A DNA stretch of 64,000 nucleotides from Chloroflexota bacterium (GCA_005882135.1 VBDR01000027.1:45866-109865); one strand, 5' to 3'; shown: positions 1 through 10,216, counted from the stretch's first letter. The notes: generated by a model from the letters alone, not told the origin. Made by a program: numbers and translations.

Positions 1-907
1 CGATCACGTGCGTGTTGGTGTCGAACCCGTCCATCTCGACCAGCAGCTGGTTGAGGGTCTGCTCGCGCTCGTCGTGACCACCGCCCAGGCCGGCGCCGCG
101 CTGGCGGCCGACGGCATCGATCTCATCCACGAACACGATGCAGGGCGAGTTTTTCTTCGCCTGGTCGAAGAGATCGCGGACACGGCTCGCGCCGACACCG
201 ACGAACATCTCGACGAACTCCGAGCCGGAGATGGAGAAGAACGGCACGCCCGCCTCGCCGGCGACGGCCTTGCTGAGCAGCGTCTTGCCGGTTCCCGGAG
301 GTCCGACGAGGAGCACGCCCTTGGGGATGCGCGCGCCGAGTGCGACGAATTTCTCGGGGTACTTGAGGAACTCGACGATCTCCGTGAGCTCCTGTTTCGC
401 CTCGTCTACCCCCGCGACATCCGCAAATGTGATCGCAGGCTTATCGCCTGCGATCATCCGCGCGCGCGACCGCCCAAAGGAGATGGCCTGGTTGTTGCCG
501 CTCTGCGTCTGCCTGAGCACCCACCACATGAAGGCCGCGATCAGGATCACGAGGATGATGTTCGGCAGCAGCACCTGCAGCAGATAGCTGCCGTTGCTGT
601 TCTTGTCGAACTTCACGTTGACCTTGTCGGTCTGCATCTCGGTGAGAAGCTGCGAGCAGCCACTGCTGCAGTCGGGCAGGGTCACGTTGTGCTTCTTGCC
701 GCCTCCGACCTCGGTTGCGACGCCGTCGGTCCCGCTGATCTCGAGGTCGCTGACCTGGTGATTGTCCGCGTTGTCGATCAGCTGCGTGTAAGTCCAGTCG
801 CCCTGGTTCTGGCTGCTCTGGATCGAGCTCCAGGTGAACCAGAAGATGAGACCAAGGACGACGACCAATGCAAAGTAAAAGAGGCTGGAGCGGGGAAAGC
901 GACTCAA
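1..907 (-). CDS. ftsH: ATP-dependent zinc metalloprotease FtsH, N-terminal part (runs off the window start)
   Basis: Reverse-strand translation gives TM segments, then ...[29 protein letters not shown]...[28 protein letters not shown]...[14 protein letters not shown] (FtsH AAA Walker A/B). TTG start near 907 preceded by GAGGAG. Confidence 0.93.
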   Translation of the reverse strand, partial: MSRFPRSSLFYFALVVVLGLIFWFTWSSIQSSQNQGDWTYTQLIDNADNHQVSDLEISGTDGVATEVGGGKKHNVTLPDCSSGCSQLLTEMQTDKVNVKFDKNSNGSYLLQVLLPNIILVILIAAFMWWVLRQTQSGNNQAISFGRSRARMIAGDKPAITFADVAGVDEAKQELTEIVEFLKYPEKFVALGARIPKGVLLVGPPGTGKTLLSKAVAGEAGVPFFSISGSEFVEMFVGVGASRVRDLFDQAKKNSPCIVFVDEIDAVGRQRGAGLGGGHDEREQTLNQLLVEMDGFDTNTHVI

Positions 908-909
908 AC

Positions 910-2187
910 TCAGATCTCCTCGAGGGCTTTTGGAGGTTCTAGCCTAACAACTTTCGGTGGCGGGGGAACCGGCATAGGCGTGATCGCCACGTGCAGGCCG
1001 CCCTCGTCCAGAGGGCTGGCGAGGTCGGCGTCGACTGCAAGACCGGGGATCCACGCGAGCCTCTCACCGGCGAAAACAAGCGGCCAACCGTCGCGATCCT
1101 CACGTGGCACCCGCGCGTCGACGAAGATGTCCTGAAGCTTGCGGGTGCCCCGGCCGCCGACCGGCCGCATGCGCAGGCCGGCCCGCCGAAATCCCACCTG
1201 CAGCTGAAGGCCGGCGCGGAGGTGGGTTGCCTGGCGGTCGTCGCAGCCCGCGCAGCTCCTGACCTCGAGGCGAGCAGGCTCGCCTGTAGCGGGCTGCGAA
1301 GGCACGACTTGCATGAGGTCCCCCACGATACGGAAACGCAGGCCTCCCGGAACATCGACGCCCCGGCCGCCACGACCAGGTTGGGTGAGCCGCAGCATCG
1401 CTTCCAGGTGGGCGCGAGAGAGGCCGGGCTCGGGGCCCCCCGCGCGTGCATACATCAGCTTCAGGACCTCCACCGCCACGGGTTCGGGCAGCGCCCGCAG
1501 CCTGGCCGGCGTCAGAGGTCCAGATCCCATCGCAGCGGCAGCCTGGGCGGTCGCGGTGTCGTGCCATCTCGAGGCGGCGGTCGCCGCGGCGTGGAAGCGG
1601 CGGAGGATGCCCGGCCGGTCGCGCTCGAGCGCCGGCAGGATGAAAAGGCGCGCGCGCACGCGCGCAAATCGCGGTTCCAGGTTGGCCGGGTCGTCGTAAG
1701 CGACGACCCCACGCCGGCGGAGAAACTCACGAACCTCACTTCTCCAGAAACCGAGCAAAGGACGCACGTAGTGGCCGCGCCGCGCCGGCATGCCGCGGAA
1801 GCCGGCGATCCCGCTGCCTCGCATGAGGTGGAGCGCGACGCCCTCGACGACGTCGTCCGCTGTGTGCGCGGTGGCAACGAGGTGCGCATCCGCGGCAATG
1901 CGCGCGCGCTCGAGAAACGCATAGCGAAGCTGGCGCGCGGCCGCCTGGAGGGATCCTTTCGGCAGCGGTTCCGCGCGCCGCTCGCTGATCAGGGGGACGC
2001 CGAGCCGCGCGCACAGCTCGGCCACCTGCAGTGCGACGCCGTCCGAGCCATCGCGCAGGGCGTGGTCGTAGTGCGCAGCCACGATGTCGCGGCCGGCTTC
2101 CTGCAGCGCGATCAGGAGCGCGGTCGAGTCGGGTCCGCCCGAGACGGCAACGACGACACGGCCGTGTGGGAGGGCCGCGATCAACAT
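910..2187 (-). CDS. tilS: tRNA(Ile)-lysidine synthase
   Basis: N-type PP-loop motif [33 protein letters not shown]-terminal TilS-like region. Start probably the internal Met (MLIAALPHG) rather than 2217. Confidence 0.9.
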   Translation of the reverse strand: MLIAALPHGRVVVAVSGGPDSTALLIALQEAGRDIVAAHYDHALRDGSDGVALQVAELCARLGVPLISERRAEPLPKGSLQAAARQLRYAFLERARIAADAHLVATAHTADDVVEGVALHLMRGSGIAGFRGMPARRGHYVRPLLGFWRSEVREFLRRRGVVAYDDPANLEPRFARVRARLFILPALERDRPGILRRFHAAATAASRWHDTATAQAAAAMGSGPLTPARLRALPEPVAVEVLKLMYARAGGPEPGLSRAHLEAMLRLTQPGRGGRGVDVPGGLRFRIVGDLMQVVPSQPATGEPARLEVRSCAGCDDRQATHLRAGLQLQVGFRRAGLRMRPVGGRGTRKLQDIFVDARVPREDRDGWPLVFAGERLAWIPGLAVDADLASPLDEGGLHVAITPMPVPPPPKVVRLEPPKALEEI

Positions 2188-3083
2188 TCGACGGCCGCCA
2201 GCCGGCTGCTCAGCCAATCGACCTCCGACTGGTCATCCGGGTCGAGCGCGATCCCGAGCGATTCGAGTCCATGCATACCGAGGGCGAAACGGCGCTTCGC
2301 CTCCTCCCACTGGCCACGCGCTGAGGCGACTGCCGACCAGTTGATATCGCTCCAGGCGTCCCCGTAGGCGTCGGCGCCCGCGTGAGTGTCGCGCTCGCGG
2401 AATCTGCGCTCGGCCGCGTCGATGTTGCCGAGGTGAAGCTCGACCCAGCCCAGGTTGTGCTGCTCGGTCGGTAGGCGCGCGGCGTTGCCGAGAGCGTTGT
2501 TGAGATCGAGACTCTCCATGTACAGCTCACGGGCCGCATGAAACTGCCCCTGGAGCCTCACGCCTGCTGCCTGGAGGTGGAGCGGCGACGCCTCCGCCTC
2601 CAGGTCGCCGGCCGCACGCGCGCGCTCGCGCGCCCGCATAGCCAGCTCGATGACCTCGCCGTACTCGCCGTCGCGGAGGGCGATCCGCGCCAGTCCGGTC
2701 AGCGCATCGCACTCGCCGCGGGCGTCGTTGGTGGTGCGGGCGAACGTCAACGCCTCCTGGTTGCGCTCCCATGAGCGCCGGCGATCTCCGGACCGGAAGG
2801 CGAACAGCCCGTCGGCGTAAAGGGTGCGCGCCCGCCACACCGGTGCGGTCTCGGCGCCAGGCGCCGTGAGCGCCGCCGCCATCGCCGAGCTTCCTGCGTC
2901 GAGCTCTCCGTGCGAAAGCCAGGTCCGCCAGGTTCGCGCGGCGAGCTCGAGAGCGGATGCTGCGTCACCGACTCGCGCGAAAGCACGCACAGCATCCGCC
3001 AGAGCCGCACGATCCTGATCGAGGGGCGCGAGATCGCCGCGCCGCGCCTGGTCGAGGAGCTCCTCGGGCGTCATCGGCCGCAA
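2181..3083 (-). CDS. TPR-repeat protein
   Basis: 300 aa, alpha-helical repeats (LGWVELHLGNIDAAERRFRER; GLARIALRDGEYGEVIELAMRARERA). Confidence 0.7.
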   Translation of the reverse strand: MRPMTPEELLDQARRGDLAPLDQDRAALADAVRAFARVGDAASALELAARTWRTWLSHGELDAGSSAMAAALTAPGAETAPVWRARTLYADGLFAFRSGDRRRSWERNQEALTFARTTNDARGECDALTGLARIALRDGEYGEVIELAMRARERARAAGDLEAEASPLHLQAAGVRLQGQFHAARELYMESLDLNNALGNAARLPTEQHNLGWVELHLGNIDAAERRFRERDTHAGADAYGDAWSDINWSAVASARGQWEEAKRRFALGMHGLESLGIALDPDDQSEVDWLSSRLAAVEC

Positions 3084-3108
3084 CCTCGGACGAAGAATCG
3101 CGCTGCCA

Positions 3109-3184
3109 TGGTGGTGCCGGCTGGACTCGAACCAGCGACAACGCGATTATGAGTCGCGCGCTCTACCACCTGAGCTACGGCACC
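3109..3184 (-). tRNA. tRNA with CAU anticodon (elongator Met or Ile2), CCA encoded
   Basis: Reverse complement GGTGCCG-TAGCTCAGGTGGTAGAGCG-CGCGACTCATAATCGCG-...-CTGGTTCGAGTCCAG-CCGGCACC-ACCA folds as a cloverleaf; anticodon loop CTCATAA. Confidence 0.93.
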
Positions 3185-3195
3185 GCCGAGAGATC

Positions 3196-3279
3196 CTAGC
3201 GAGCGGCTTGAATCCGCGCCTTGAGCTTGCGCTTCTTCTTGCGATGCTTGGCGATGGCGACGCGCTTTCTCTTGTTCAT
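3196..3279 (-). CDS. 27-aa highly basic AURKAIP1/COX24 (bS22)-like small protein
   Basis: Below ORF-track cutoff. Translation MNKRKRVAIAKHRKKKRKLKARIQAAR*, resembles the KKRRKRMxKKKHRKxxKKxRxxRRK pattern of the COX24 family; lies between two tRNA genes. Confidence 0.6.
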   Translation of the reverse strand: MNKRKRVAIAKHRKKKRKLKARIQAAR

Positions 3280-3330
3280 GTCCTTCCGTCAGAAAATCAG
3301 GCGTGGTCGCCCGCCGGGGTTGGGGTCAGA

Positions 3331-3405
3331 TGGTTGCGGAGGTCGGATTCGAACCGACGACCTTCGGGTTATGAGCCCGACGAGCTGCCGCTGCTCCACT
3401 CCGCG
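3331..3405 (-). tRNA. initiator tRNA-fMet (CAU), CCA encoded
   Basis: CGCGGAGTGGAGCAGCGGCAGCTCGTCGGGCTCATAACCCGAAGGTCGTCGGTTCGAATCCGACCTCCGCAACCA: C1xA72 mismatch and GGG/CCC anticodon-stem pairs are initiator hallmarks. Confidence 0.97.
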
Positions 3406-3429
3406 GTTTCAGTATAACTGCCGCCCGCG

Positions 3430-3466
3430 CCCCTCTCCCCGGCCCCTTCCCCGGCGGGGAGAGGGG
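3430..3466. repeat. GC-rich hairpin CCCCTCTCCCC...GGGGAGAGGGG (REP-like family member)
   Basis: Perfect 11-bp inverted repeat, 15-nt loop, between the ftsB-like gene and tRNA-fMet. Confidence 0.65.
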
Positions 3467-3473
3467 AGCCGCG

Positions 3474-3833
3474 CTAGTGCGCTTTGGGCGACGGCGAAGC
3501 TGTGGGCGACGGGCTTGGAGGCGTGACCAGATACAGCTTTTCATCGGGCCGCGCGTAGCCGTTCAGCCGCGCCTCTTCCTCGTCGGCCGTGCCTGAGGTG
3601 AGGGCCTGCACGTCCTTGCGGTAGCCGGCGTTCTCAGCCGCGATCTCGGCGTTCTGCTTGCGGAGGTCTGACACCTGCTGGCTCAACCGGTGGCCGATAT
3701 AGGCCTCCTGCGCGAACGCGACGCCGGCCCACGCAAGCACACCGCCCGCCGCCACGACCAGCACCGTCCTGCGCACGCCAAACGAGCTGGTGCGCACACT
3801 GCCCACGACGGTCAAGGCTCTGCTGTGTCTCAT
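3474..3833 (-). CDS. septum formation initiator (FtsB/DivIC-like)
   Basis: N-terminal TM, then coiled coil LSQQVSDLRKQNAEIAAENAGYRKDV and ARLNGYARPDEKLYLV, typical of the DivIC/FtsB family. Confidence 0.8.
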   Translation of the reverse strand: MRHSRALTVVGSVRTSSFGVRRTVLVVAAGGVLAWAGVAFAQEAYIGHRLSQQVSDLRKQNAEIAAENAGYRKDVQALTSGTADEEEARLNGYARPDEKLYLVTPPSPSPTASPSPKAH

Positions 3834-3881
3834 GCTGCGTTGATTTCAGGGACGCGAGTGGGAGCCGACTATATCAAATGG

Positions 3882-4655
3882 TTACCTGGATTCCTCCCAA
3901 CGCCGAACCAGCTCATCGGCTTCCAGGTCACTGAACTTTTTGCCTTCGCGGCGCAGCGATGATTCCGCGGCCGCGAATCGGCGCCGAAATCTTTGACCCG
4001 CGACACGCAGCGCGTCCTCCGGGTTGACCTTCAGGCTGCGCGCGAGCGAGACGATCGCGAAAAGCAGATCTCCCATCTCCTCGAAGGCGCGGTCATGGTC
4101 GCTGACTCCAGCGAGCTCACGCGCCTCTTCGGCGACCGACTCCGCGGCGGCGGCTGGCGACGGGAAATCAAACCCGACGCGGGCGGCGCGCTTCTGCAGG
4201 CCAAGCGCCCATGCAAGCGCGGGTAGCGTGGAGGGGACGCGGTCGACGACCGAGTCCTCGCTGCCCGCCTTGCGCGACTCGTCCATCTTCTGGTGCTCCC
4301 AGTTGCGCAGCACCTCTTCCGCGTTCGCGACCGACCTGTCTCCGAAGACGTGCGGATGGCGCTTGACCATCTTTGCCGCCACGGCCTCCGAGACCTGCGC
4401 CGTGTCGAAGCGTCCTTCCTCGGCCGCGATCTCCGCGTGCATCGCGACCTGGAGGAGAAGATCGCCCAGCTCTTCCATCATCTTCGCGTCGTCGCCCGAG
4501 TCGATCGCCTCCAGCAGCTCATACGTCTCTTCGAGCAGGTAGGGGCGGAGCGACTCGTGCGTCTGCTCGCGGTCCCAGGGACACCCACCGGGCGCGCGCA
4601 GCCGGTGCACGACCTCGAAGATGGCCGCGATTCCGTCGGAGTAAGGCTTTTCCAT
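3882..4655 (-). CDS. mazG: nucleoside triphosphate pyrophosphohydrolase MazG
   Basis: VVHRLRAPGGCPWDREQTHESLRPYLLEETYELLEAID...EELGDLLLQVAMHAEIA. Confidence 0.95.
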   Translation of the reverse strand: MEKPYSDGIAAIFEVVHRLRAPGGCPWDREQTHESLRPYLLEETYELLEAIDSGDDAKMMEELGDLLLQVAMHAEIAAEEGRFDTAQVSEAVAAKMVKRHPHVFGDRSVANAEEVLRNWEHQKMDESRKAGSEDSVVDRVPSTLPALAWALGLQKRAARVGFDFPSPAAAAESVAEEARELAGVSDHDRAFEEMGDLLFAIVSLARSLKVNPEDALRVAGQRFRRRFAAAESSLRREGKKFSDLEADELVRRWEESR

Positions 4656-4667
4656 GCCGATCTGATT

Positions 4668-7600
4668 CTATGAAGACGACGGAACCGCCGCGGTCCTGCC
4701 GGATTCGTAAAGCTGCGCCATCTCGTCCAGCAGGCTCAGCAGGTCGGCCTGCCAGCCCTCGCCCTTCCTTCGCATTTTGATGCGGTTCGGACCCACCGCG
4801 ATCCGCCCCGCCATGCGCCGCGACAGCTCCTCCACGTCGAGGAACCGCTGGGGATCGACGCGGATGACGATGTCGTGTCCCTCCGCGATGACAGCGCGCA
4901 AACCCATGCGCTGCCCGCGCAGCTTCACGCGCAGCGAGTACGCCAGGTTGTCGAGCTGGTCCGGCGCGGGCCCGTAGCGGTCCTTCAGAGAACGCAGGAT
5001 CGAGTCGAGCTCCTCCTCGTCTTCGGCGTTGGCCAGCTGCCGGTACGCGCCGAGCCGAAGCTTCTCGTCTCGGATGTACGACCGAGGAATGAAGTGGTCG
5101 AGCGGCAGATCGAGGTTCATCTCGGCTGTTGACAGGACATCTCCGACCGCCGTCTCTTCCGACCCGGTGCGGAGCCTGGACACCGCGCTCTGCAGCATCT
5201 GCAGGTACATTTCGAAACCGACGGCGGCGATCGCGCCGTGCTGCTCGGTGCCGAGGAGATTGCCCGCACCGCGGATCTCGAGGTCGCGCAACGCGATCTT
5301 GAAGCCCTGCCCGAGCTCGTGCAGCCCGGAGATCACGTCGAGCCGCTTGTCCGCCTCCTCGGTCAGCGACCGCCGGGGATCGAAGAGGAAGTACGCGTAG
5401 GCGCGGCGGCCCGATCGCCCGACCCGACCCCGCAGCTGATAGAGCTGGGCGAGACCGAATCGGTCGGAGCGCTCGACGATGATCGTGTTGACGTTCGGGA
5501 TGTCGAGTCCCGATTCGATGATCGTCGTGCACACCAGCACGTCGTGCTTGCCGGATTCGAACTCCACCATCACCGACGCGAGGTCGTCCTCCGACATCTG
5601 GCCGTGGCCGATCGCTATGCGCGCCTGCGGCATGAGCCCGCTCACTCGCTGCGCCGCCTTCTGAATCGTGCGCACCCGGTTGTGCACGAAATAGACCTGA
5701 CCCCCGCGCTGCAGCTCGCGGCCGATCGCCTCCCTGATCAGCTCGTCGTCATCCGCCGTGACATACGTCTTGATCGGCTGCCGTTCTTCAGGCGGCGTCT
5801 GGATCACGCTCATGTCGCGGATGCCTCCCACCGCCATGTGCAGAGTGCGCGGGATCGGCGTCGCCGAGAGAGACAACACGTCGAGCTGGGTGCGCAGCTT
5901 CTTCAGCCTCTCCTTCTGCATCACGCCGAAGCGGTGCTCCTCGTCGACGACGAGCAGGCCGAGGCGCTTGAAACGGACGTCCCGCTGAAGCAGCCGGTGC
6001 GTTCCGACCACGATGTCGACGTGTCCGCTCTTGAGGCCCTCGATAGTGCGCGCCTGCGTCTCGTCGTCGACGAATCGAGAGAGCATCTCGACCACGACCG
6101 GGAAGTTTTTCAGGCGCTCCCGGAAAACGTGGAAGTGCTGCTGGGCGAGCACGGTGGTCGGTGCCAGCACCGCCACCTGCTTGCCGCTCATGGCCGCCTT
6201 GAACGCCGCCCGGAGCGCCAGCTCGGTTTTGCCGAAACCGACGTCGCCGCACAGCAGGCGGTCCATCGGCCGGTCTGACTCCATGTCGGCCTTGATCTCG
6301 GCCAGCGCGGCCACCTGGTCCGGGGTCTCTTCATAAGGAAAGGACGACTCGAGCTCCTGCTGCCACGCCGTGTCCGGCGCGAATGCGACACCCGGGCGCG
6401 CCTCGCGCATCGAGTAGATCTTCAACAGCTCCTCGGCGACGTCCTGGACGACCTTGCGCGCCCGTCCCCGCGCGCGCGTCCAGTCGGAGGTGCCGAGGCG
6501 GTGCAGCGTCGGCGCACCTTCCCCACCGAGGTATTTCTGGACCCGGTCGAGGTTTTCGACCGGGACGAAGAGGCGATCCGCTTCGGCGTACTCGAGCTCG
6601 AGGTATTCGCGATGCGCGCCGTCGGACTCGAGCAGACGCATGCCTTTGAAACGTGCGATTCCGTGGTCGACGTGTACCACCAGCTCATCTGGCGCGAAGT
6701 CGAGCGTGAACTCCCGTGTCAGGTCCTCGGTCCGGGTGCGTGCGACGCGACCGCCACGTGAGGCGCGCCGGATACGGCCGAACAGCTCCGCGTCCGTCGC
6801 CAGGTGGAAGCCGATCGCCGGCTGCGAGCAGCCACTCGCGATGTCGACCGAGGCATGGTTGAGGGCGGCCTTCAGGTCCAGGTCGAGGTCGAGGTCGATC
6901 TCCCTCGTAGCGCCCTTCACACCCGCCTCGTCGAGCAGGGCGCGCAACCGCTCGTCCTGCTCGGTCGCAAACACGATGGAGGCGGAGTCGCCGCGGACGG
7001 CGAAACCGGCGAGCGCACGGGGCTGGCCAACCAGCGGCTCGCCCTCGAACCAGCCGAGGTCCAGCGCCTCGGCCGCGCCTTCGGCGGCGGTGACGGTGAG
7101 GCGAGGCCGGGCCGTGAAATCGTCGAGGCGGCTGACCGCCGGCAGGGTGAACTGGCGAGGGAGCTCCCCGCCGCCGGCCTCCGCCGCCGCAAGCATCGCC
7201 GTCTCGTCGAGCAGCGTCCGGGCATCGACCAGCTGGCGGCCTGGCTCGAAATCCAGCACCACCGCGCCCTCCGGCAGATGGTCGAGCAACGACGGCCGGG
7301 ACGGATCCAGGTACGCGGCGTAAAACTCGACGCCCGCGAAGGCGGCACCCACCCCCAGCCGTGCCAGCTCGTCCTCCCACTCCGAGCGCACGTCACCCCG
7401 CAGGGAGTCGAATGAGACGGACCCACGCAGCCGGTCGACCGCCGCGGAGCCGCGCTCGGGCCCGATCAGCAGCTCCCGGCCGGTCCTGATCGTCGCGTCG
7501 GGGATCGGCATCACCGAGCGCTGGTTCTCGGAATCGAAGAGCCGCAGAGTCTCGATCAAGTCTCCCGACCATTCGGCGCGGACGGGTGCATCGGCCGCGG

Positions 7601-8153
7601 ACGGAAAAACGTCCAGGATGCCGCCTCGCAGGGAGAACTGCCCACGGTCCTCGACCAGAGGCTCGCGCGTATAACCGAGCTCGACGAGGCGGCCCGCCAC
7701 CGTCACCGGGTCCGGCCCCTGGCCTGGCTTGAGCACCACCGTGCCGGCGAGGAGATCGCCCCGCGAGATCGTCTGCCGCGTGATGGCGCGACGTGATGAG
7801 ACCACCACCACCGGCTCCTTGTCCGCCAGCGCCGCCAGCGCCTCGAGGCGACGGTTGACCGCCTCGTCAAACGCCGGCGGGCGGTCGAGAAATGAAACCG
7901 CGACCTCGGCGAACACATACGTAGATGGTCGACCCGCCAGCCAGAGCCGCAGCTCATCCGCAAAGCGCTCGGGCCCGGGCACGAGAATGAGCACCGGGCG
8001 GCCGCGCTGCGTGATCGCCCTTGCCGTGGCGCCCGCAACGATCGGCCACGCCGAACGCGGCAGCCGTGCCACCTCGAGCTCCGCCGACCCGTGCGCGATC
8101 CATTGTTCAAGCTTTGGTGCCGCGGCTACCGCGCCTTCCCACAGCGCCGTCAC
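4668..8153 (-). CDS. mfd: transcription-repair coupling factor
   Basis: 1161 aa; LLCGDVGFGKTELALRAAF, DEEHRFGVMQKERLK, LSATPIPRTL, QLRGRVGRSGRRAYAY, plus CarD-like RID and C-terminal TRCF domain. Confidence 0.97.
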   Translation of the reverse strand: MTALWEGAVAAAPKLEQWIAHGSAELEVARLPRSAWPIVAGATARAITQRGRPVLILVPGPERFADELRLWLAGRPSTYVFAEVAVSFLDRPPAFDEAVNRRLEALAALADKEPVVVVSSRRAITRQTISRGDLLAGTVVLKPGQGPDPVTVAGRLVELGYTREPLVEDRGQFSLRGGILDVFPSAADAPVRAEWSGDLIETLRLFDSENQRSVMPIPDATIRTGRELLIGPERGSAAVDRLRGSVSFDSLRGDVRSEWEDELARLGVGAAFAGVEFYAAYLDPSRPSLLDHLPEGAVVLDFEPGRQLVDARTLLDETAMLAAAEAGGGELPRQFTLPAVSRLDDFTARPRLTVTAAEGAAEALDLGWFEGEPLVGQPRALAGFAVRGDSASIVFATEQDERLRALLDEAGVKGATREIDLDLDLDLKAALNHASVDIASGCSQPAIGFHLATDAELFGRIRRASRGGRVARTRTEDLTREFTLDFAPDELVVHVDHGIARFKGMRLLESDGAHREYLELEYAEADRLFVPVENLDRVQKYLGGEGAPTLHRLGTSDWTRARGRARKVVQDVAEELLKIYSMREARPGVAFAPDTAWQQELESSFPYEETPDQVAALAEIKADMESDRPMDRLLCGDVGFGKTELALRAAFKAAMSGKQVAVLAPTTVLAQQHFHVFRERLKNFPVVVEMLSRFVDDETQARTIEGLKSGHVDIVVGTHRLLQRDVRFKRLGLLVVDEEHRFGVMQKERLKKLRTQLDVLSLSATPIPRTLHMAVGGIRDMSVIQTPPEERQPIKTYVTADDDELIREAIGRELQRGGQVYFVHNRVRTIQKAAQRVSGLMPQARIAIGHGQMSEDDLASVMVEFESGKHDVLVCTTIIESGLDIPNVNTIIVERSDRFGLAQLYQLRGRVGRSGRRAYAYFLFDPRRSLTEEADKRLDVISGLHELGQGFKIALRDLEIRGAGNLLGTEQHGAIAAVGFEMYLQMLQSAVSRLRTGSEETAVGDVLSTAEMNLDLPLDHFIPRSYIRDEKLRLGAYRQLANAEDEEELDSILRSLKDRYGPAPDQLDNLAYSLRVKLRGQRMGLRAVIAEGHDIVIRVDPQRFLDVEELSRRMAGRIAVGPNRIKMRRKGEGWQADLLSLLDEMAQLYESGRTAAVPSSS

Positions 8154-8761
8154 GGCAACTCTTCGCAGCCCAGCGCGCCGGCGCGGTTGTAGCGGTCCAT
8201 CGCGCGTTCGATTCCCGCATCGAGGGCGAGCTCCAGCGCGTCGGCGACGCCGCTGATCACATGCGGAAGCCGCGCCGCCTCGGCCTTGGTGAACCGGCCG
8301 AGCACGTAGTGGCGCCCCGAGGCGGCCCCCTTCCGCGCTGGCTTGCCGATGCCGACACGGAAACGAACGAAATCGTCGGTGCCGAGCGACGCGATCAGAG
8401 AAAGGACGCCGTTGTGTCCGGCGCCTGAGCCGCCGCGCCTGATCCGCATCCGGCAGAGCGGCAGGTCAAGCTCGTCGTAGACGACCCACGCCTGCTCGGG
8501 CGTCAGGCCGGTGTCCCTCAGCGCTTTCGCCACCGCCTGGCCGGAGAGGTTCATGTAGGTCTGGGGCAGGACGAACCACAGCCCGCGCGACTGCGAGCGG
8601 CCGACAAGCGACTGCCATCGCTTCTTGTCGATCGAGACGCCAACGCGGTGTGCGAGCTCGCGCACGCAGGCAAAACCGAGGTTGTGGCGCGTGTCTCCAT
8701 AGTCGGACTCGGGGTTACCCAATCCGACTATCAGTCGATCCTCGATCTTCTCGTTCTCCAA
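8150..8761 (-). CDS. pth: peptidyl-tRNA hydrolase
   Basis: LIVGLGNPESDYGDTRHNLGF...PQTYMNLSG...DELDLPLCRMRIRRGGSGAGHNGVLSLI. Confidence 0.95.
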   Translation of the reverse strand: MENEKIEDRLIVGLGNPESDYGDTRHNLGFACVRELAHRVGVSIDKKRWQSLVGRSQSRGLWFVLPQTYMNLSGQAVAKALRDTGLTPEQAWVVYDELDLPLCRMRIRRGGSGAGHNGVLSLIASLGTDDFVRFRVGIGKPARKGAASGRHYVLGRFTKAEAARLPHVISGVADALELALDAGIERAMDRYNRAGALGCEELP

Positions 8762-8810
8762 GCAGGCGCAATAAGGCCCGCGGCGAGCGCCGCAGACCGT
8801 GGACTCGAGT

Positions 8811-9266
8811 TTAGAGGCGTCCCGGAGCGAGGGTGATGTTGGACTGGCGCAGCGCCTCGTGGCTCAGGCGGGTCATCTCCTTCCGCTCGGCCCGCGTTGC
8901 GTGGTCCCAGCCGAGCAGGTGCAGCATGCCGTGCACGACCAGCAGCGCGAGCTCGGTCTTGTCGTCCTGCCCATGCTCGGCGGCCTGCCGCTGCGTCGCC
9001 GGCCACGAGATCGCGATGTCGCCCAGATGGTCGTCCGTGCCGGTGAACGACAGCACATCGGTGGCGTGATCCTCGGCGGCGTAAGCGCGGTTCAGCTGCT
9101 GCATCTCCTCATCGCTCGTGATCCGAACCGCGACCGTGGAGGTGCCTTCAGGCAGCCGCGCGGCGACCTCGGGCACCGTCGCGGCGCGAGCCAGCACACG
9201 CCGGACGAACGCTGGCGCCACGGCGGCCGGAACAGCCTTGACGATTTCCGCTTCTAGTACAGTCAC
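8811..9266 (-). CDS. ybeY: endoribonuclease YbeY (rRNA maturation factor)
   Basis: LNRAYAAEDHATDVLSF...LVVHGMLHLLGWDH zinc motif. Confidence 0.92.
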   Translation of the reverse strand: MTVLEAEIVKAVPAAVAPAFVRRVLARAATVPEVAARLPEGTSTVAVRITSDEEMQQLNRAYAAEDHATDVLSFTGTDDHLGDIAISWPATQRQAAEHGQDDKTELALLVVHGMLHLLGWDHATRAERKEMTRLSHEALRQSNITLAPGRL

Positions 9267-9271
9267 CCTCG

Positions 9272-10213
9272 GTGAAGATTCTCGTCACCGGCGGCGCCGG
9301 TTTCATCGGCTCACACGTCGTCGACGCCTACATCGCCGCCGGCCACGAGGTCGCGGTGCTCGATAACCTCAGCACAGGGCGGGAATCCAACGTCAATCCC
9401 GCCGCGAGCCTTCATCGCGTGGACGTCAGGCAGCTGGCGCAGGTGCAGGCGGCCTTTGCCGCTTTCAAGCCCGAGGTCGTCAACCACCATGCGGCGCAGT
9501 CGGAGGTGCCGAAATCTGTGGCCGATCCCGGCTATGACGCCCAGGTGAACGTCGTCGGAGGCCTGAACGTCCTCCGAGCGTCCGTCGACAACTCGGTGCG
9601 CAAAGTCATCTTCAGCTCCACCGGGGGAGCTCTCTACGGTGAGCCCGACATCGTGCCGGCCGGCGAGGACCACCCGATCCGGCCGCTGTCGCCTTACGGG
9701 ACGAGCAAGTTTGCCTTCGAGCAGTACCTGGGCACCTTTGAGCGCACCTTCGGCCTGCGTTTCACGACGCTTCGGTACGCCAACATCTACGGCGCGCGTC
9801 AGGACTTCGCCGCTGAGGAAGGCCGCGTGGTCGCCATCTTCGCCAGCCGCATGATCGAGGGCAAACCGCTGACGATCGACGGCGACGGCAGTCAGTCGCG
9901 GGACATGCTCCACGCCGGCGACGTCGCGACCGCCAACCTCGCCGCCCTCGAGAGAGGCGATGGAGGCATCTACCACATCAGCACGGGTATCCCGGTCACG
10001 GTCAACGACCTCTTCCGCAAGCTCGCGCTGCTGACCGAGTACAAGCTCGAGCCGCGTTTCGGCCCCTCCCGCAAAGGCGATGTCTACCGGATCGCGCTCG
10101 ACAACCAGCGCGCGCACGAGCAGCTTGGTTGGGAGCCGCGGATCCAGCTCGAGGAGGGACTGCGCCTCACGGTCAATTACTTCCGCGAGCACATCGCCCG
10201 TTCCCGCGCGTAA
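9272..10213 (+). CDS. NAD-dependent epimerase/dehydratase (UDP-glucose 4-epimerase-like SDR)
   Basis: MKILVTGGAGFIGSHVVDAYIAAGHEVAVLDNLSTG; YGTSKFAFEQYL catalytic YxxxK. Confidence 0.88.
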   Translation: MKILVTGGAGFIGSHVVDAYIAAGHEVAVLDNLSTGRESNVNPAASLHRVDVRQLAQVQAAFAAFKPEVVNHHAAQSEVPKSVADPGYDAQVNVVGGLNVLRASVDNSVRKVIFSSTGGALYGEPDIVPAGEDHPIRPLSPYGTSKFAFEQYLGTFERTFGLRFTTLRYANIYGARQDFAAEEGRVVAIFASRMIEGKPLTIDGDGSQSRDMLHAGDVATANLAALERGDGGIYHISTGIPVTVNDLFRKLALLTEYKLEPRFGPSRKGDVYRIALDNQRAHEQLGWEPRIQLEEGLRLTVNYFREHIARSRA

Positions 10214-10216
10214 TCG

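Noticed and set aside
991-2367. 458-aa plus-strand ORF antisense to tilS
   Set aside because: The tilS PP-loop motif on the minus strand is decisive.
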